Shown piece by piece: positions 20,419 to 29,464 of a stretch of 64,000 nucleotides of DNA. The stretch comes from Aplectana chamaeleonis (lineage: Eukaryota > Nematoda > Chromadorea > Rhabditida > Cosmocercidae), in assembly GCA_029168955.1 (NCBI GenBank), contig JAPDOI010000373.1, forward strand, positions 124,001-188,000, in the 5' to 3' direction. Numbering within the stretch: the first letter of the stretch is position 1; each line of letters opens with the position of its first letter. The notes below the pieces were generated by a model. That model had not been told where the DNA came from, did not search any database, and saw nothing but the letters and a program-made list of their open reading frames with translations. Both the position numbers and the translations under genes were made by a program.

Positions 20419-22437
20419 TTGGTCACAGGTGGGTCTGAAGGCTTGAACTTTGGAGATTTAACAATAAGAGATTATATCCTTGCGTCCACAGTACCTGATG
20501 TCCAGCCTTTTTTCGGGAAGCAACGTGATAGTTTCAAGAGGTTTCTGAAGTCCTTTCTGATTAAGTACCCGAGAAACCACTGGGATGATAGAAGTTTGAT
20601 ACAATTGCTTGAGGGATTCCTGCGAAAAGATGCTCTAACGATTTTTGAAACGTTACCTGGCCACACCAAAAAGTCCTTCGATAGTTTAGTCGCAGCAATG
20701 AAGGAAAGGCTAGATGAAGAGGGTAACACAGCATGCGTTAAAGCTATCGCAAGTCTAAGAACCCTAAAAATGAGGGAGCACCAAAGCGTCGGTGACTTCT
20801 GCATGGCACTTGATAAAGTAGCTAGTCGCGCTTATCCGAACGAACCGTTAGAGACAACAGCCCTTCAAAAAGCAGAGATTTTGTACTCACAATTGTCTAA
20901 ATGGAATGGCAGTTATGTACTGGCGGAAGCAATCGAAACTAGTTCAAGGCGGGAAGTCTACGAAAAGGTCAAAGAGGCAGCACTGAGACTCGAAAGAAAT
21001 CTGAAGAGAGCAGAGGAGAATAGCGGTAGCAGGGCACCAAATAAATTCCAGAGGAAATATAGAAAATCTCCACGAAATGGGAACTTTCACACCGAGAGTA
21101 TGACGGAAAAGAAGAATGGAAGTCACAACTGGGTGGATGATACGCCAACACAAGTAACAGATAGAGCGACACCGCAGTTATTAGGTAGCCCGAAGCCGTG
21201 TTTTGCATGCGGGAAACTTGGTCATTTCGCCAGAGAGTGCAGGACAAATCCACAATCGACAGGGCAAAATCAAGTCAAGAAAGGAAATGATGCAACATCA
21301 CTTTCAGCACAACTCGAGCGATGGATTTGTCACACGATATGCGTACACGAAAATTCCATGGACGAGTTTTTCGGGGAAAAACCTCTAGTCCCCATAACTC
21401 TTCTCAACATGAATATAAACGCGCTATTAGACACAGGATCACAAGCATCCATCGCACCACTCGGTCTTTTTAAAAAAGCCAAGGACAACGGAGTAGATAT
21501 AGATTCTCTCGTTCAACGTGTAAACGGCTCTGAAAATGTTGTGATCAGAGACGCATCTGGAAACAAAATGAACATCTTGGATTCCGTAAAACTAGATGTA
21601 GATATCTTTGGAATTACACGAGAGATACCCTTCTACATAAGTGCGTCGAACGACAACGTCGTAATGCTGGGGACTAACATTCTGCACCAAGTCGGTTTCA
21701 AACTTACCCACGATCACTCAGGGAGGGATTACTTGAGAAACACTGAGAGGGAAGACACTGAAGGGAGTACGTCCGCCAGAGTTTGTGGTCGTGTGTACAT
21801 TCCATCAGGAGCGGTACGCACCGTAACAGTGTCGTGCAAGGATGATACCTCGCCTAAGATATTCTGGTCCAATAACAGCATGATAGGGGATGGAATCTGC
21901 GAAACTATGCCCGACGGTAAAATGGAAATTCCGGTAATGAACACATCCGCGGAACCAGTGATTATCCCAAATGGCCACGTTATAGGAGAATTCGAAAAAG
22001 CAGAGTGGTTCGACAACAAGTGGTCGGCGCAAAATTCAGACGTCCTGGAGTTCCATGCAGTGGAAGAAGACGATTCCAGCAACAATTCAAGAAAGGCAGA
22101 TCTACTGGAAATAGTGAACAAGAACGGTAATCATCCCAGAGAAATGCTCACCGTAATCGACCAATACAGTGACGTTTTTGCAATAAAGGATGCTGAGTTG
22201 ACCCAAACAGAGCTAGTCACCCATGATATTGATACGGTAGCACACTTGCCTGTCAGGTTGAGATCAAGACCAGTTCCTATCGGCGCGAGACAAGAATTCA
22301 AAAAGATCATCAAAAACTTGGAGGAGAGGGGTATCTTCTTCTTCTTCTTTGCAGCCACAGAGAGGGGTTCTGTCATAGGTTCAGAAACTCGGCCACTAGC
22401 ACTGGGTTCGTCCACAGATCCATTGTCGTCAATGTAG
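20419..22437 (+). CDS. Gypsy gag C-terminus, nucleocapsid and protease
   Basis: 672-residue frame. Residues about 30-210 resemble a retrotransposon capsid (FFGKQRDSFKRFLKSF, WDDRSLIQLLEGFL). A CCHC zinc knuckle CFACGKLGHFAREC occupies 261-274. The aspartic protease active site is LLDTGSQAS at 336-344. The frame then approaches the RT (LRSRPVPIGARQEFKKI) and is cut by a 135-bp LINE fragment at 22335 that supplies a stop at 22435-22437. No ATG is obvious near 20419; the protein is normally made as part of the polyprotein. Confidence 0.88.
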   Translation: MVTGGSEGLNFGDLTIRDYILASTVPDVQPFFGKQRDSFKRFLKSFLIKYPRNHWDDRSLIQLLEGFLRKDALTIFETLPGHTKKSFDSLVAAMKERLDEEGNTACVKAIASLRTLKMREHQSVGDFCMALDKVASRAYPNEPLETTALQKAEILYSQLSKWNGSYVLAEAIETSSRREVYEKVKEAALRLERNLKRAEENSGSRAPNKFQRKYRKSPRNGNFHTESMTEKKNGSHNWVDDTPTQVTDRATPQLLGSPKPCFACGKLGHFARECRTNPQSTGQNQVKKGNDATSLSAQLERWICHTICVHENSMDEFFGEKPLVPITLLNMNINALLDTGSQASIAPLGLFKKAKDNGVDIDSLVQRVNGSENVVIRDASGNKMNILDSVKLDVDIFGITREIPFYISASNDNVVMLGTNILHQVGFKLTHDHSGRDYLRNTEREDTEGSTSARVCGRVYIPSGAVRTVTVSCKDDTSPKIFWSNNSMIGDGICETMPDGKMEIPVMNTSAEPVIIPNGHVIGEFEKAEWFDNKWSAQNSDVLEFHAVEEDDSSNNSRKADLLEIVNKNGNHPREMLTVIDQYSDVFAIKDAELTQTELVTHDIDTVAHLPVRLRSRPVPIGARQEFKKIIKNLEERGIFFFFFAATERGSVIGSETRPLALGSSTDPLSSM

Positions 22438-22469
22438 TCGGTCTTTTCGGGCAATTGAACAGGTGCGCT
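22335..22469 (-). mobile_element. Short LINE 3'-end insertion inside Gypsy pol
   Basis: 135 bp of family A-like LINE 3' terminus in minus orientation, starting with the TTC-rich complement of its GAA tail. It is bracketed by a 12-bp duplication GGAGAGGGGTAT (22323-22334 and 22470-22481). The net addition of 147 bp keeps the frame but brings a stop codon. Confidence 0.92.
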
Positions 22470-22482
22470 GGAGAGGGGTATA

Positions 22483-25461
22483 GTGAATAAGAGTAATTCG
22501 GACTGGGCGTCCCCAGTTGTTTTAGTGCGAAAAAAGGACGGTACGTTACGCCTTTGCGTAGACTACCGCGAACTTAATAAAGTAACCAAGCACGATTCTT
22601 ATCCACTACCCTCCATAGACATAATGATCCAGAGCTTGAAGGGAAAGAAATTTTTCTCAACGCTTGATATGATGTCAGGTTACTGGCAGATCAAGTTAAC
22701 CGAAGAGGCCAAGCGTAAAAGCGCGTTCATAACAAGCGAGGGATTATTTGAATTCAATGTTCTACCATTCGGATTGAAAACAAGTCCTGCTGCGTTTCAA
22801 CGCATGATGGATATCCTTTTTGGACAGAGCGGGCTGAAAGACAAAGAAATTTTCGTTTATATAGACGACGTTTTGGTCGCTACCGAAACACTGGAGCGTC
22901 ATCTTGAAGTGAGTAAGATTGTTGTCTTTGATGCGTTCCGAAAGGCGAACTTGAAATTGAAACCGGAAAAATGCGAATTTTTGAAACGCGAAGTTTCCTT
23001 TCTCGGACACATAATAGACGGTTCAGGTATACACACAGACCCTGACAAAATAAGGAAAGTCTGTGAGTATCCATATCCGGACAATCTGAAAAACCTGCGA
23101 ACTTTTCTGGGATTAACATCATATTACAGAAAATTCATATTGAATTTTGCCAGAATTGCAAAACCACTCTATAACCTCACCAGCCCAAGAAGTACCTGGA
23201 AATGGGGCGCCACGGAAATACAAGCTTTCAACACATTGAAAGAAAAACTGTGTGCAGCGCCTATTCTGGCCCAACCTGATGTTTCCGCCGCACAAGATGG
23301 ATCCAAGCCATACATCGTGTACACTGATGCTTCTGGAGAAGGGCTAGGAGTGGTGTTGTGTCAGAAGGGTGATGATAATCTCTTGCATCCCCTCTATTTC
23401 GCTTCGAGAGGGTTGACAAAAGCCCAAAAACACTATCACATTACCGACTTGGAAGGGCTTGCAGTTATTTTCGCACTAAAAAAATTCCACTATTTCATTT
23501 ATGGGTTGCCGATAATCGTACGAACAGATCACCAACCCCTTACATGTTTATTTCATCGGAAGAACGTCTCTTCAAGAGTCTTAAGGTGGGCACTAGAGGT
23601 GCAAAGATATGACCTAACCATAGAGTACGTAAAAGGACAAACCAACGCTGTTGCTGACGCACTCTCGCGAACAGCCACACCAGCGGAAACAGCGTTCTGT
23701 GAAGAAAACACCGCCATCGTAGGCAGCACGGAATTGGAGAATTGGATACAAGAGTTTAAACTCGATAACGACTACACACAACTGTTCAAGGCTCTGCAAG
23801 ATGGTTGCAATGAGGCAATAATTCGTCTGCCGCGTTGCGGAAAATCATTTCACATTGCAGATTTCTTCATAACAGCTGACATGCTCATGGTAATCGTTGA
23901 AGGTAACCCAGTCAAGGTGGTGCCAAAGTCAAAAAGGAGAGAACTTTTCGAAGAGGCTCACAATGGTACCATGGCAGGACATCTCAATGCCAAAAAATTG
24001 TATAGAAAACTGAGTAGAGAAGTTTTTTGGAACGGCATGCAAGCAGACATTGAAAAATGGTCGAAAGCGTGTACGCAATGTTTTCTTGCTCGCACTCACG
24101 AAAAAAACGTGCCACCATTAAAACCATTTGTCACCTCGGCACCCTATGAATTGGTGGGACTTGATTTAGTCGAGCTAGGGTTGTCGCAGAGGGGTAACCG
24201 CTACGCGTTAGTGGTAGTAGACCATTTCTCTAAATTCATGGGTGCATACGCTATACCGGATAAAAAAGCACGAACGGTGGCACAAACCTTCTTTGAACGG
24301 TGGGTTTGTGAGGGTTGCCGATGGCCAAGAGCAATACACTCTGATCAAGGAACAGAATTCCTGAACAATGTGATGTCCGATATTTGTGATCCCGTGGGAA
24401 TTGAACAATCTGTCACAAAAGGGTATAACCCACGAGAGAACGGCATTACAGAGAGAGCTATTGGAACGCTAACTAGGGTGTTAAAAAAGAAAACCACTGT
24501 GCCAGCAGACTGGGATGTGATGCTACCGACAGCAGTCTTCGCGTACAATTGTGCACCTCACGAGGCTACGGGCGATAGTCCTTTTTACATCCTCCACGCA
24601 TTCGATTCATCATACCCTTCCAAAATCATCCCAAAGGAAAAACTAACTTTTAACTACATAGACTACAGTGACTATAAGCATGAACTTTTGGCGAGTCTGG
24701 ACTTAATACACGCTTGCATCAGGGAACGAAATGAAGAGTACAGAGCAAAAATGAAGGAACGATATGATTCAAAACACAAGGTAGAACGAAAAACGTATCC
24801 CAAAATAGGAGATCGCGTATTTGTCAAGTTGCCGCGAGAAAAGGCTAGCAAAAGCTTTCCAAAGCTGTGCAACGATTTCAGGGGTCCATATCGAGTTGTA
24901 GACGTAAGCGATAACTCGGCACTCTTAATGATGCCAAACACAAACGAAGAGCCGATACGCATACAACACGATATGATCGTGAATGCCCCCGTTGAAATTG
25001 ACGATACACCATTGAAAACCAACACCAGACGCAAGGGTAGAAAAATAGAAAATGCTGGAAAGCAAACGTTCGGAAATGTTACTAATAATGTGATTTGCAG
25101 GTCCATGTCAAACGGTGCAGACAACTCAGCACTCAGTTTATTTCACGTTTGTCCTGGAGGAGAACGCCGTGTGAATAAAGAAGATGAATTCGAATGTTCG
25201 ATAATAGGAAAAAAATTCGGAGATGTTGTTAAGAATGTTGACGAATCGATTGCATCTTCGCCTATCACTACCATTTTCTCATTGGCCCGCTTTATCTCAA
25301 TTTTTGAAAGCGAGAGAGAAACGGATCGACGCAACTTTCTGATGAAGGACAAGAAGTACAAATTCGTGACAACGAGTGGTGCTCAGAAAGCGTACGTATT
25401 TTTCAAACGTCACTGCCTCCATACGATGCAAGATTTAACGCGTCTGACGGTAGCTTCCTGA
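22483..25461 (+). CDS. Gypsy pol: RT, RNase H and integrase
   Basis: 992-residue frame, same phase as the protease frame. RT starts at once (SPVVLVRKKDGTLRLCVDYR) with FSTLDMMSGYWQI and YIDD at 126-129 (22858-22869). RNase H follows with IVYTDASGEGLG near residue 283. Integrase has the HHCC finger (HNGTMAGH to CTQC), DDE residues in LDLVEL, HSDQGTEF and GITERAIG, and a GPY/F-type module DFRGPYRVV near 805. The last 100 residues are not assigned and overlap the next frame. The stop TGA 25459-25461 shares its A with the next ATG. Confidence 0.95.
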   Translation: MNKSNSDWASPVVLVRKKDGTLRLCVDYRELNKVTKHDSYPLPSIDIMIQSLKGKKFFSTLDMMSGYWQIKLTEEAKRKSAFITSEGLFEFNVLPFGLKTSPAAFQRMMDILFGQSGLKDKEIFVYIDDVLVATETLERHLEVSKIVVFDAFRKANLKLKPEKCEFLKREVSFLGHIIDGSGIHTDPDKIRKVCEYPYPDNLKNLRTFLGLTSYYRKFILNFARIAKPLYNLTSPRSTWKWGATEIQAFNTLKEKLCAAPILAQPDVSAAQDGSKPYIVYTDASGEGLGVVLCQKGDDNLLHPLYFASRGLTKAQKHYHITDLEGLAVIFALKKFHYFIYGLPIIVRTDHQPLTCLFHRKNVSSRVLRWALEVQRYDLTIEYVKGQTNAVADALSRTATPAETAFCEENTAIVGSTELENWIQEFKLDNDYTQLFKALQDGCNEAIIRLPRCGKSFHIADFFITADMLMVIVEGNPVKVVPKSKRRELFEEAHNGTMAGHLNAKKLYRKLSREVFWNGMQADIEKWSKACTQCFLARTHEKNVPPLKPFVTSAPYELVGLDLVELGLSQRGNRYALVVVDHFSKFMGAYAIPDKKARTVAQTFFERWVCEGCRWPRAIHSDQGTEFLNNVMSDICDPVGIEQSVTKGYNPRENGITERAIGTLTRVLKKKTTVPADWDVMLPTAVFAYNCAPHEATGDSPFYILHAFDSSYPSKIIPKEKLTFNYIDYSDYKHELLASLDLIHACIRERNEEYRAKMKERYDSKHKVERKTYPKIGDRVFVKLPREKASKSFPKLCNDFRGPYRVVDVSDNSALLMMPNTNEEPIRIQHDMIVNAPVEIDDTPLKTNTRRKGRKIENAGKQTFGNVTNNVICRSMSNGADNSALSLFHVCPGGERRVNKEDEFECSIIGKKFGDVVKNVDESIASSPITTIFSLARFISIFESERETDRRNFLMKDKKYKFVTTSGAQKAYVFFKRHCLHTMQDLTRLTVAS

Positions 25462-26249
25462 TGCTACGACACGACGGTGATTGTGGCCTAACGATCGAAA
25501 ACGTCAACGAGCTTGTGAATGAAGGCGTTCAATATGCCATGTCCCACTCATGGAACGAGATAACTGTTGCGAAAAAGGAAGAAAAAGTTGTCCTACTGAT
25601 GCCGTCAGGATTTCGATATTTCAAACATGCTATTTCATTAGGGATGCTGACAAGCCCCATAGTTTATGACGACTTCAACGATCTCTGTCAGAAGCTGAAA
25701 AAATTGGACGAACCTTATGGCATCGTCTTCATAGGACCTGCTACAGACGAGACGCCGAGTGATAGCGAATGGATGAAAATTACCCTGCCTTTGACACACT
25801 TGGTACGAGGAGGATCCAAAATAATAACGGTGGCACCCCCGAGAGGAGAAAAGGCTTGGGAAACGACAAGACTCAAGATGACAGATGTCATGCAAACCAT
25901 CCGCGAGTCCGCAGCTGCTGTAAAACATAAGGTGGTGAACAAAATTCCTTCAGCCGCTAGAGAGTGTGAACCAGCATTGGCGATAGGATTCAAGCCCAGA
26001 AAGCACGCCGAAGGTGCGTATCCAGCAGACATTTATGACTTCCTAAATACTCTCAGAACGTATCTCGATGGCGACCTGAAAATTCAATCAATGGAAAGGG
26101 TCGAGAGAAAGGGAAGTAATAAGGACAATTCTGACTCTGAAGAACCCCGCATGCGACAATATGGCTATCACGGACAACAGCACCGCGGGAGAAACATGCG
26201 CTTCCGACCGTACTTCTACAGAGGACGTGGACGTGGATGGAACAACTGA
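25461..26249 (+). CDS. Gypsy third ORF, RG-rich C-terminus
   Basis: 262 residues from ATG 25461, which overlaps the pol stop as TGATG. The frame is open back to 25308 and the upstream 50 residues look protein-like, so the real start may be earlier, by splicing or frameshift. No signal peptide or membrane segment is visible, so it does not look like an envelope protein. The C-terminus is rich in RGR, HRGR and FYRGRGRG, suggesting RNA or nucleic-acid binding. Function unknown. Confidence 0.75.
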   Translation: MLRHDGDCGLTIENVNELVNEGVQYAMSHSWNEITVAKKEEKVVLLMPSGFRYFKHAISLGMLTSPIVYDDFNDLCQKLKKLDEPYGIVFIGPATDETPSDSEWMKITLPLTHLVRGGSKIITVAPPRGEKAWETTRLKMTDVMQTIRESAAAVKHKVVNKIPSAARECEPALAIGFKPRKHAEGAYPADIYDFLNTLRTYLDGDLKIQSMERVERKGSNKDNSDSEEPRMRQYGYHGQQHRGRNMRFRPYFYRGRGRGWNN

Positions 26250-26276
26250 ACCAAGCGCCGAGGACGACACTTCTCC

Positions 26277-26288
26277 AGGAGGGAGGGA
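26277..26288 (+). other. Polypurine tract
   Basis: AGGAGGGAGGGA directly before the 3' LTR; primes plus-strand synthesis in LTR elements. Confidence 0.8.
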
Positions 26289-26588
26289 TGTACCATTACC
26301 ACACCAATTGCCGTAGTTTTTGTACCATTATAACACTCATTGCCGTAGTTTTTGTTCATTTGTTGTGTTGTACCGTTTCCTTGTTATGACCTTGTATGTT
26401 TTTGATTGATTTGACCACCCTAGGAGATCGCCCGCGAGACGAGCCGTATAAAAGACTGTCCATGATACCGACTAGAATCTTTTCTTCTTCTTTTTTAGCC
26501 CTTGTTTGCCTCCGCTCTTGTCATATTTGTTTACTCATAAATCGTCGACTACTCGACTCTCCGTTCATCAAGCCGTGAACTCGGAACT
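26289..26588 (+). repeat. 3' LTR
   Basis: 300 bp, same length as the 5' LTR, followed by AAGT (26589-26592). Confidence 0.92.
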
Positions 26589-27368
26589 AAGTCGCTTGCT
26601 GTCACTGCCTCCAAATCAAGTGCTACACTATGTGTAACGGCTACTATCGAACATCGACTTCATCTCAGAGTCATGTGGGATGGCCACGAGCTGCCACTGT
26701 CTAAGCATCCTCGGCTATTGGGAGTTTTCCTGGACCCCTCTTTAAGATTTCATGAAAATACGCGTATACGAGCTGCCTCTGCGAACTCGCGCAACAACAT
26801 TCTTCGCGCCTTGGCTTGAACCTCGTGGGGCAGCACGACGGAAGTACTACGTACGACTTATAGAGCCGTGGTCCAGCCGGTCTTGGAATATGGCGCCCCT
26901 ATTTGGACTCGACATCTCTCTGAATCCTCTTGGTGCAAGCTGCAGAGAGCACAGAATACTGCCCTCAGGCTTATTACTGGATGTCACAAGTCGATGCCTA
27001 TTCCGCATCTTCATCAGGAAACCGGCCTACTCCCCGTAGAACAGCACTGCTTACTCCAGTCTCAGCAGTTTCTCATAAGTATTGTCAAGAGCCCTATCCA
27101 TCCAAACGACCATCTTCTGTCGTCCGGCCCCCAATCAAGAAACATGCGCACGCCGCTCAATGCTTCCCTGTCTGCTGTCGATCAATAACGCTGGGCTACA
27201 TCCGAGATCTCCTGCAGAAGACTCCAGATGGCTGAGCATACGCGCTTTGTGGCAGAGTACCTGTCTGATGCTCTGCCCAACTCAATTTATGGCGGCGCAA
27301 CCCCGCGAGTCGACGACAGCGAAGCCGATCTACCGAGACGCACCCGAACAATCCTGGCTGGTCTGCGA

Positions 27369-27380
27369 TGCGGTCACTCC
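27369..27380 (+). repeat. Target-site duplication, left (TGCGGTCACTCC)
   Basis: Repeated at 29443-29454. The empty site is seen once near 746-757 in the window-start copy (with a leading A-T-G context), which confirms that 27381-29442 is an insertion. Confidence 0.85.
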
Positions 27381-27416
27381 TTCTTCTTCTTCTTTGCAGC
27401 CACGTCGAGAGTTTTG

Positions 27417-28166
27417 TCATAGGTTGAGGAACTGGGCGACCAGTAATGGATTCGTCCATAGGTCCATTGTGGTCAGCGTGGTTGGTCTCTCCGGACAATT
27501 AAACAGATGTGCCGTATCGTGGCCTTGGCATCCACAGTCTGGACAAACGTCCGATTTGCTGCTGTCAATCTTGCTGACGTAAGCCATAAGCATAGTAGAG
27601 TGACCACAGCGCAGCGATGCCAGGGTGCATCTGGCCCTCCTTCCGAGTTGAGACTCGGATGTGCAGACACGGGGCGGCGCCACTCCCAGGATGGGATTTA
27701 CCGCAGCCCTTTCCAGATGACACCGTACGAATTGTGTGTTCTCCTCGCGCAATAGACGTAGTCGTTCTTGCTGTGAATCGTGCCATCTTTGCAGATTGAC
27801 TTTGCTTGGAGCATCGGCGAATGGCTTTCTGATGTCTCTCTCCTTGACGGGGTTCAGCACTCTCCATGAGGGGTGGTTGGGTTGCTTTATGATATTGATG
27901 AAAAATTGTCGGGCCTGGAGCTGACAGTGCTCCTTTACTGGCAATAATCGTGTCTCCGCATGCAAGTGCTCGACTGGGGAACTTCTTGCACATCCGGTAG
28001 CTATACGAAGTGCGGCATTCTGTACACGCTGCATTTTGGTCCAGGAGGCTTCTGATACCAAGTGCTGCCACACCAGTGCAGCGTTCTCCAGAGCGGGCTG
28101 AAGCTGCCGAGATGTCGTACGTTCGTGCCGTGGCCGTGTGGAGGAAGCAACATCAACTCCGTGCAA
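27417..28166 (-). pseudogene. Family A LINE, C-terminal coding part
   Basis: 249 residues: RT connection and thumb (WQHLVSEASWTKMQRVQNAA, ALRIATGCARSSPVEHLHAE), a linker rich in Arg/Gln, and a terminal Cys/His cluster CPDCGCQGHDTAHLFNCPER at about 205-225 that may bind nucleic acid. The first 25-30 residues belong to the junction with the inverted segment. The catalytic RT core is absent. Confidence 0.8.
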
Positions 28167-29079
28167 ACCGACGTCATCCCCTCCACGAAGAGGGTTTTCG
28201 TCATGGGAGAGGTGCTGGCCGGCCGCGTCTCCCCTGCGGATTCTTATGCTAAGGGCCGGCGTGGAAAGGAATCCTGGACCCGCTCAGAAGAAGAAGAAGT
28301 ACCTATGTGCCACATGCGACAGAAATGTCAATTGGAATGGGACCAGCGTCCAGTGCTTTGGATGCCAAAGGTGGGTGCACTTCTCTTGTTCGGGTCCCAG
28401 TTCTGTGAAGCATCATAACTCTTCTTTTCGCTGTGTATTATGCTCCTCACCTTCCATCTCAGATTCCTCTTCCTCATATCGCCCCCTTTCCATTGTACAT
28501 ATCAATCTCAACGGCCTTCGTGCCAAACTTTCTGAGCTCTCTCTCTTCGCACGTACTTACCATCCAGACGTGATCATGGTTCAAGAAACCAAGCTCTCTC
28601 CATCCCCTACCCGTCCTCATCCTAACATCCCGGGCTATACCGCCTTCCATGCTCCAAGGTCAGCTCTTGGCGGAGGAGTTTCAACCTTTGTTTTATCTTC
28701 TCTCCCCTCCCTTCTCATACCCAACACCCCCACGGATGGTACTCTCGAGTACCTTCCAATCCGTCTCCCTCTTAAAACACCCCTTTCTGTTTTCAACATA
28801 TATATTCCTCCCACTACCTCATGCCCCCCATCTTACGATCCTATTCCTCTACTTAAGCAGCTAAACGACTGCTCCATCTCATCTTCGGCTGTCTTCGCGG
28901 GCGATTTTAACGCTCACACTTTTTGCTCGTCTCTTGGCTATGATGCTAGAGGAAATGACGTCGAAGAATGGGCAGGGGAGTGTGACCTGGTCATCTTAAA
29001 CGATGATCAGCCCACTCGCCTCCCTTCCAACGGCCGATCTTCCAGCCCAGACATATCTTGTCTCGTCCAACCTCTCTAA
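28138..29079 (+). CDS. Family A LINE 5' ORF: 2A-like peptide, PHD finger, endonuclease
   Basis: 313-residue frame. Residues 41-48 are GVERNPGP, a 2A-like ribosome-skipping motif preceded by a hydrophobic/basic stretch (LRILMLRA). A PHD-type finger follows with C57-x2-C60, C73-x2-C76, H81-x2-C84, C99-x2-C102. An APE endonuclease starts near residue 118 (SIVHINLNGLRAK) with MVQETKL and FAGDFNAHTF. A two-base loss near 29055 shifts the frame into 29003-29442. The true start is unsure; ATG 28138 is the first in frame. Confidence 0.85.
   Translation: MEEATSTPCKPTSSPPRRGFSSWERCWPAASPLRILMLRAGVERNPGPAQKKKKYLCATCDRNVNWNGTSVQCFGCQRWVHFSCSGPSSVKHHNSSFRCVLCSSPSISDSSSSYRPLSIVHINLNGLRAKLSELSLFARTYHPDVIMVQETKLSPSPTRPHPNIPGYTAFHAPRSALGGGVSTFVLSSLPSLLIPNTPTDGTLEYLPIRLPLKTPLSVFNIYIPPTTSCPPSYDPIPLLKQLNDCSISSSAVFAGDFNAHTFCSSLGYDARGNDVEEWAGECDLVILNDDQPTRLPSNGRSSSPDISCLVQPL
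28258..28281 (+). other. 2A-like peptide coding segment
   Basis: Encodes GVERNPGP; skipping would fall between Gly47 and Pro48 of the frame starting at 28138. The canonical signature is D-V/I-E-x-N-P-G-P; here Gly replaces Asp. The same eight residues occur in the diverged copy on the minus strand near 39.77 kb. Confidence 0.75.
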
Positions 29080-29464
29080 CTCTTGCTCATGGTCTACCTC
29101 AACCACTTTGCCAAGCGACCATGTCCCCGTCTTTATCCATATCGATCTCTCCAACTCTCTCGCTCCTTATTCTGGTGTTCGTCAACGTTCTTATCTTAAT
29201 TTAGGCCGAGCAGACTGGAGCCTGTTCAGTGAAGTTGCGCTTCGCCTGTCGGCAAATTACCCGTGGAATGGCGACGTGCACCAGAAAGAGTGTCATTTAT
29301 CTGACGTGATCCGCAGAGCCATGAAAGCGGCTATTCCTGTCGGCCGCGTCAAGACTTTTTATCCAAATGTCACTAGGGAGATCCTCGATAAGATCAGGGC
29401 AAGAGATGCCAGGAGAGCGGTCAACCATCTGGACCCCGTCGTTGCGGTCACTCCACATATCTAA
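29003..29464 (+). pseudogene. Family A LINE endonuclease C-terminus and linker, shifted frame
   Basis: Continues the endonuclease (LPSDHVPVFIHIDLSNSLAP holds the catalytic Asp-His) and the linker to NHLDPVV, where the inverted segment ends. The last residues belong to the family B host. Confidence 0.8.
29443..29454 (+). repeat. Target-site duplication, right (TGCGGTCACTCC)
   Basis: Matches 27369-27380. Confidence 0.85.

Larger units (their letters stand above)
19038..26588 (+). mobile_element. Complete Ty3/Gypsy LTR retrotransposon (7,551 bp)
   Basis: Two 300-bp LTRs, candidate primer-binding site, gag, zinc knuckle, protease, RT, RNase H, integrase, a third ORF and a purine-rich tract, in the Gypsy order with RT before integrase. 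The LTRs differ at 8 of 300 positions by direct comparison. It lies in the sense orientation in set-4 intron 2. A 135-bp LINE fragment interrupts pol, and gag has frame changes, so this copy is defective though most domains are open. A Cer1-like affinity is likely. Confidence 0.93.
27381..29442 (-). mobile_element. Family A (2A/PHD) LINE inserted with 5' inversion
   Basis: The 3' half reads on the minus strand from about 28130 to a TTC-rich (GAA tail) end at 27381, while the 5' end of the same family reads on the plus strand from about 28130 to 29442. The arrangement, with the internal end of the inverted 5' segment abutting the 12-bp duplication, is that produced by twin priming. About 1 kb of the middle, including most of the RT, is missing. 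Confidence 0.88.

Noticed and set aside
28001..28418. Several 60-120 codon frames on both strands around the LINE junction
   Set aside because: They are shadows of the 2A/PHD-endonuclease frame and of the inverted C-terminal frame.
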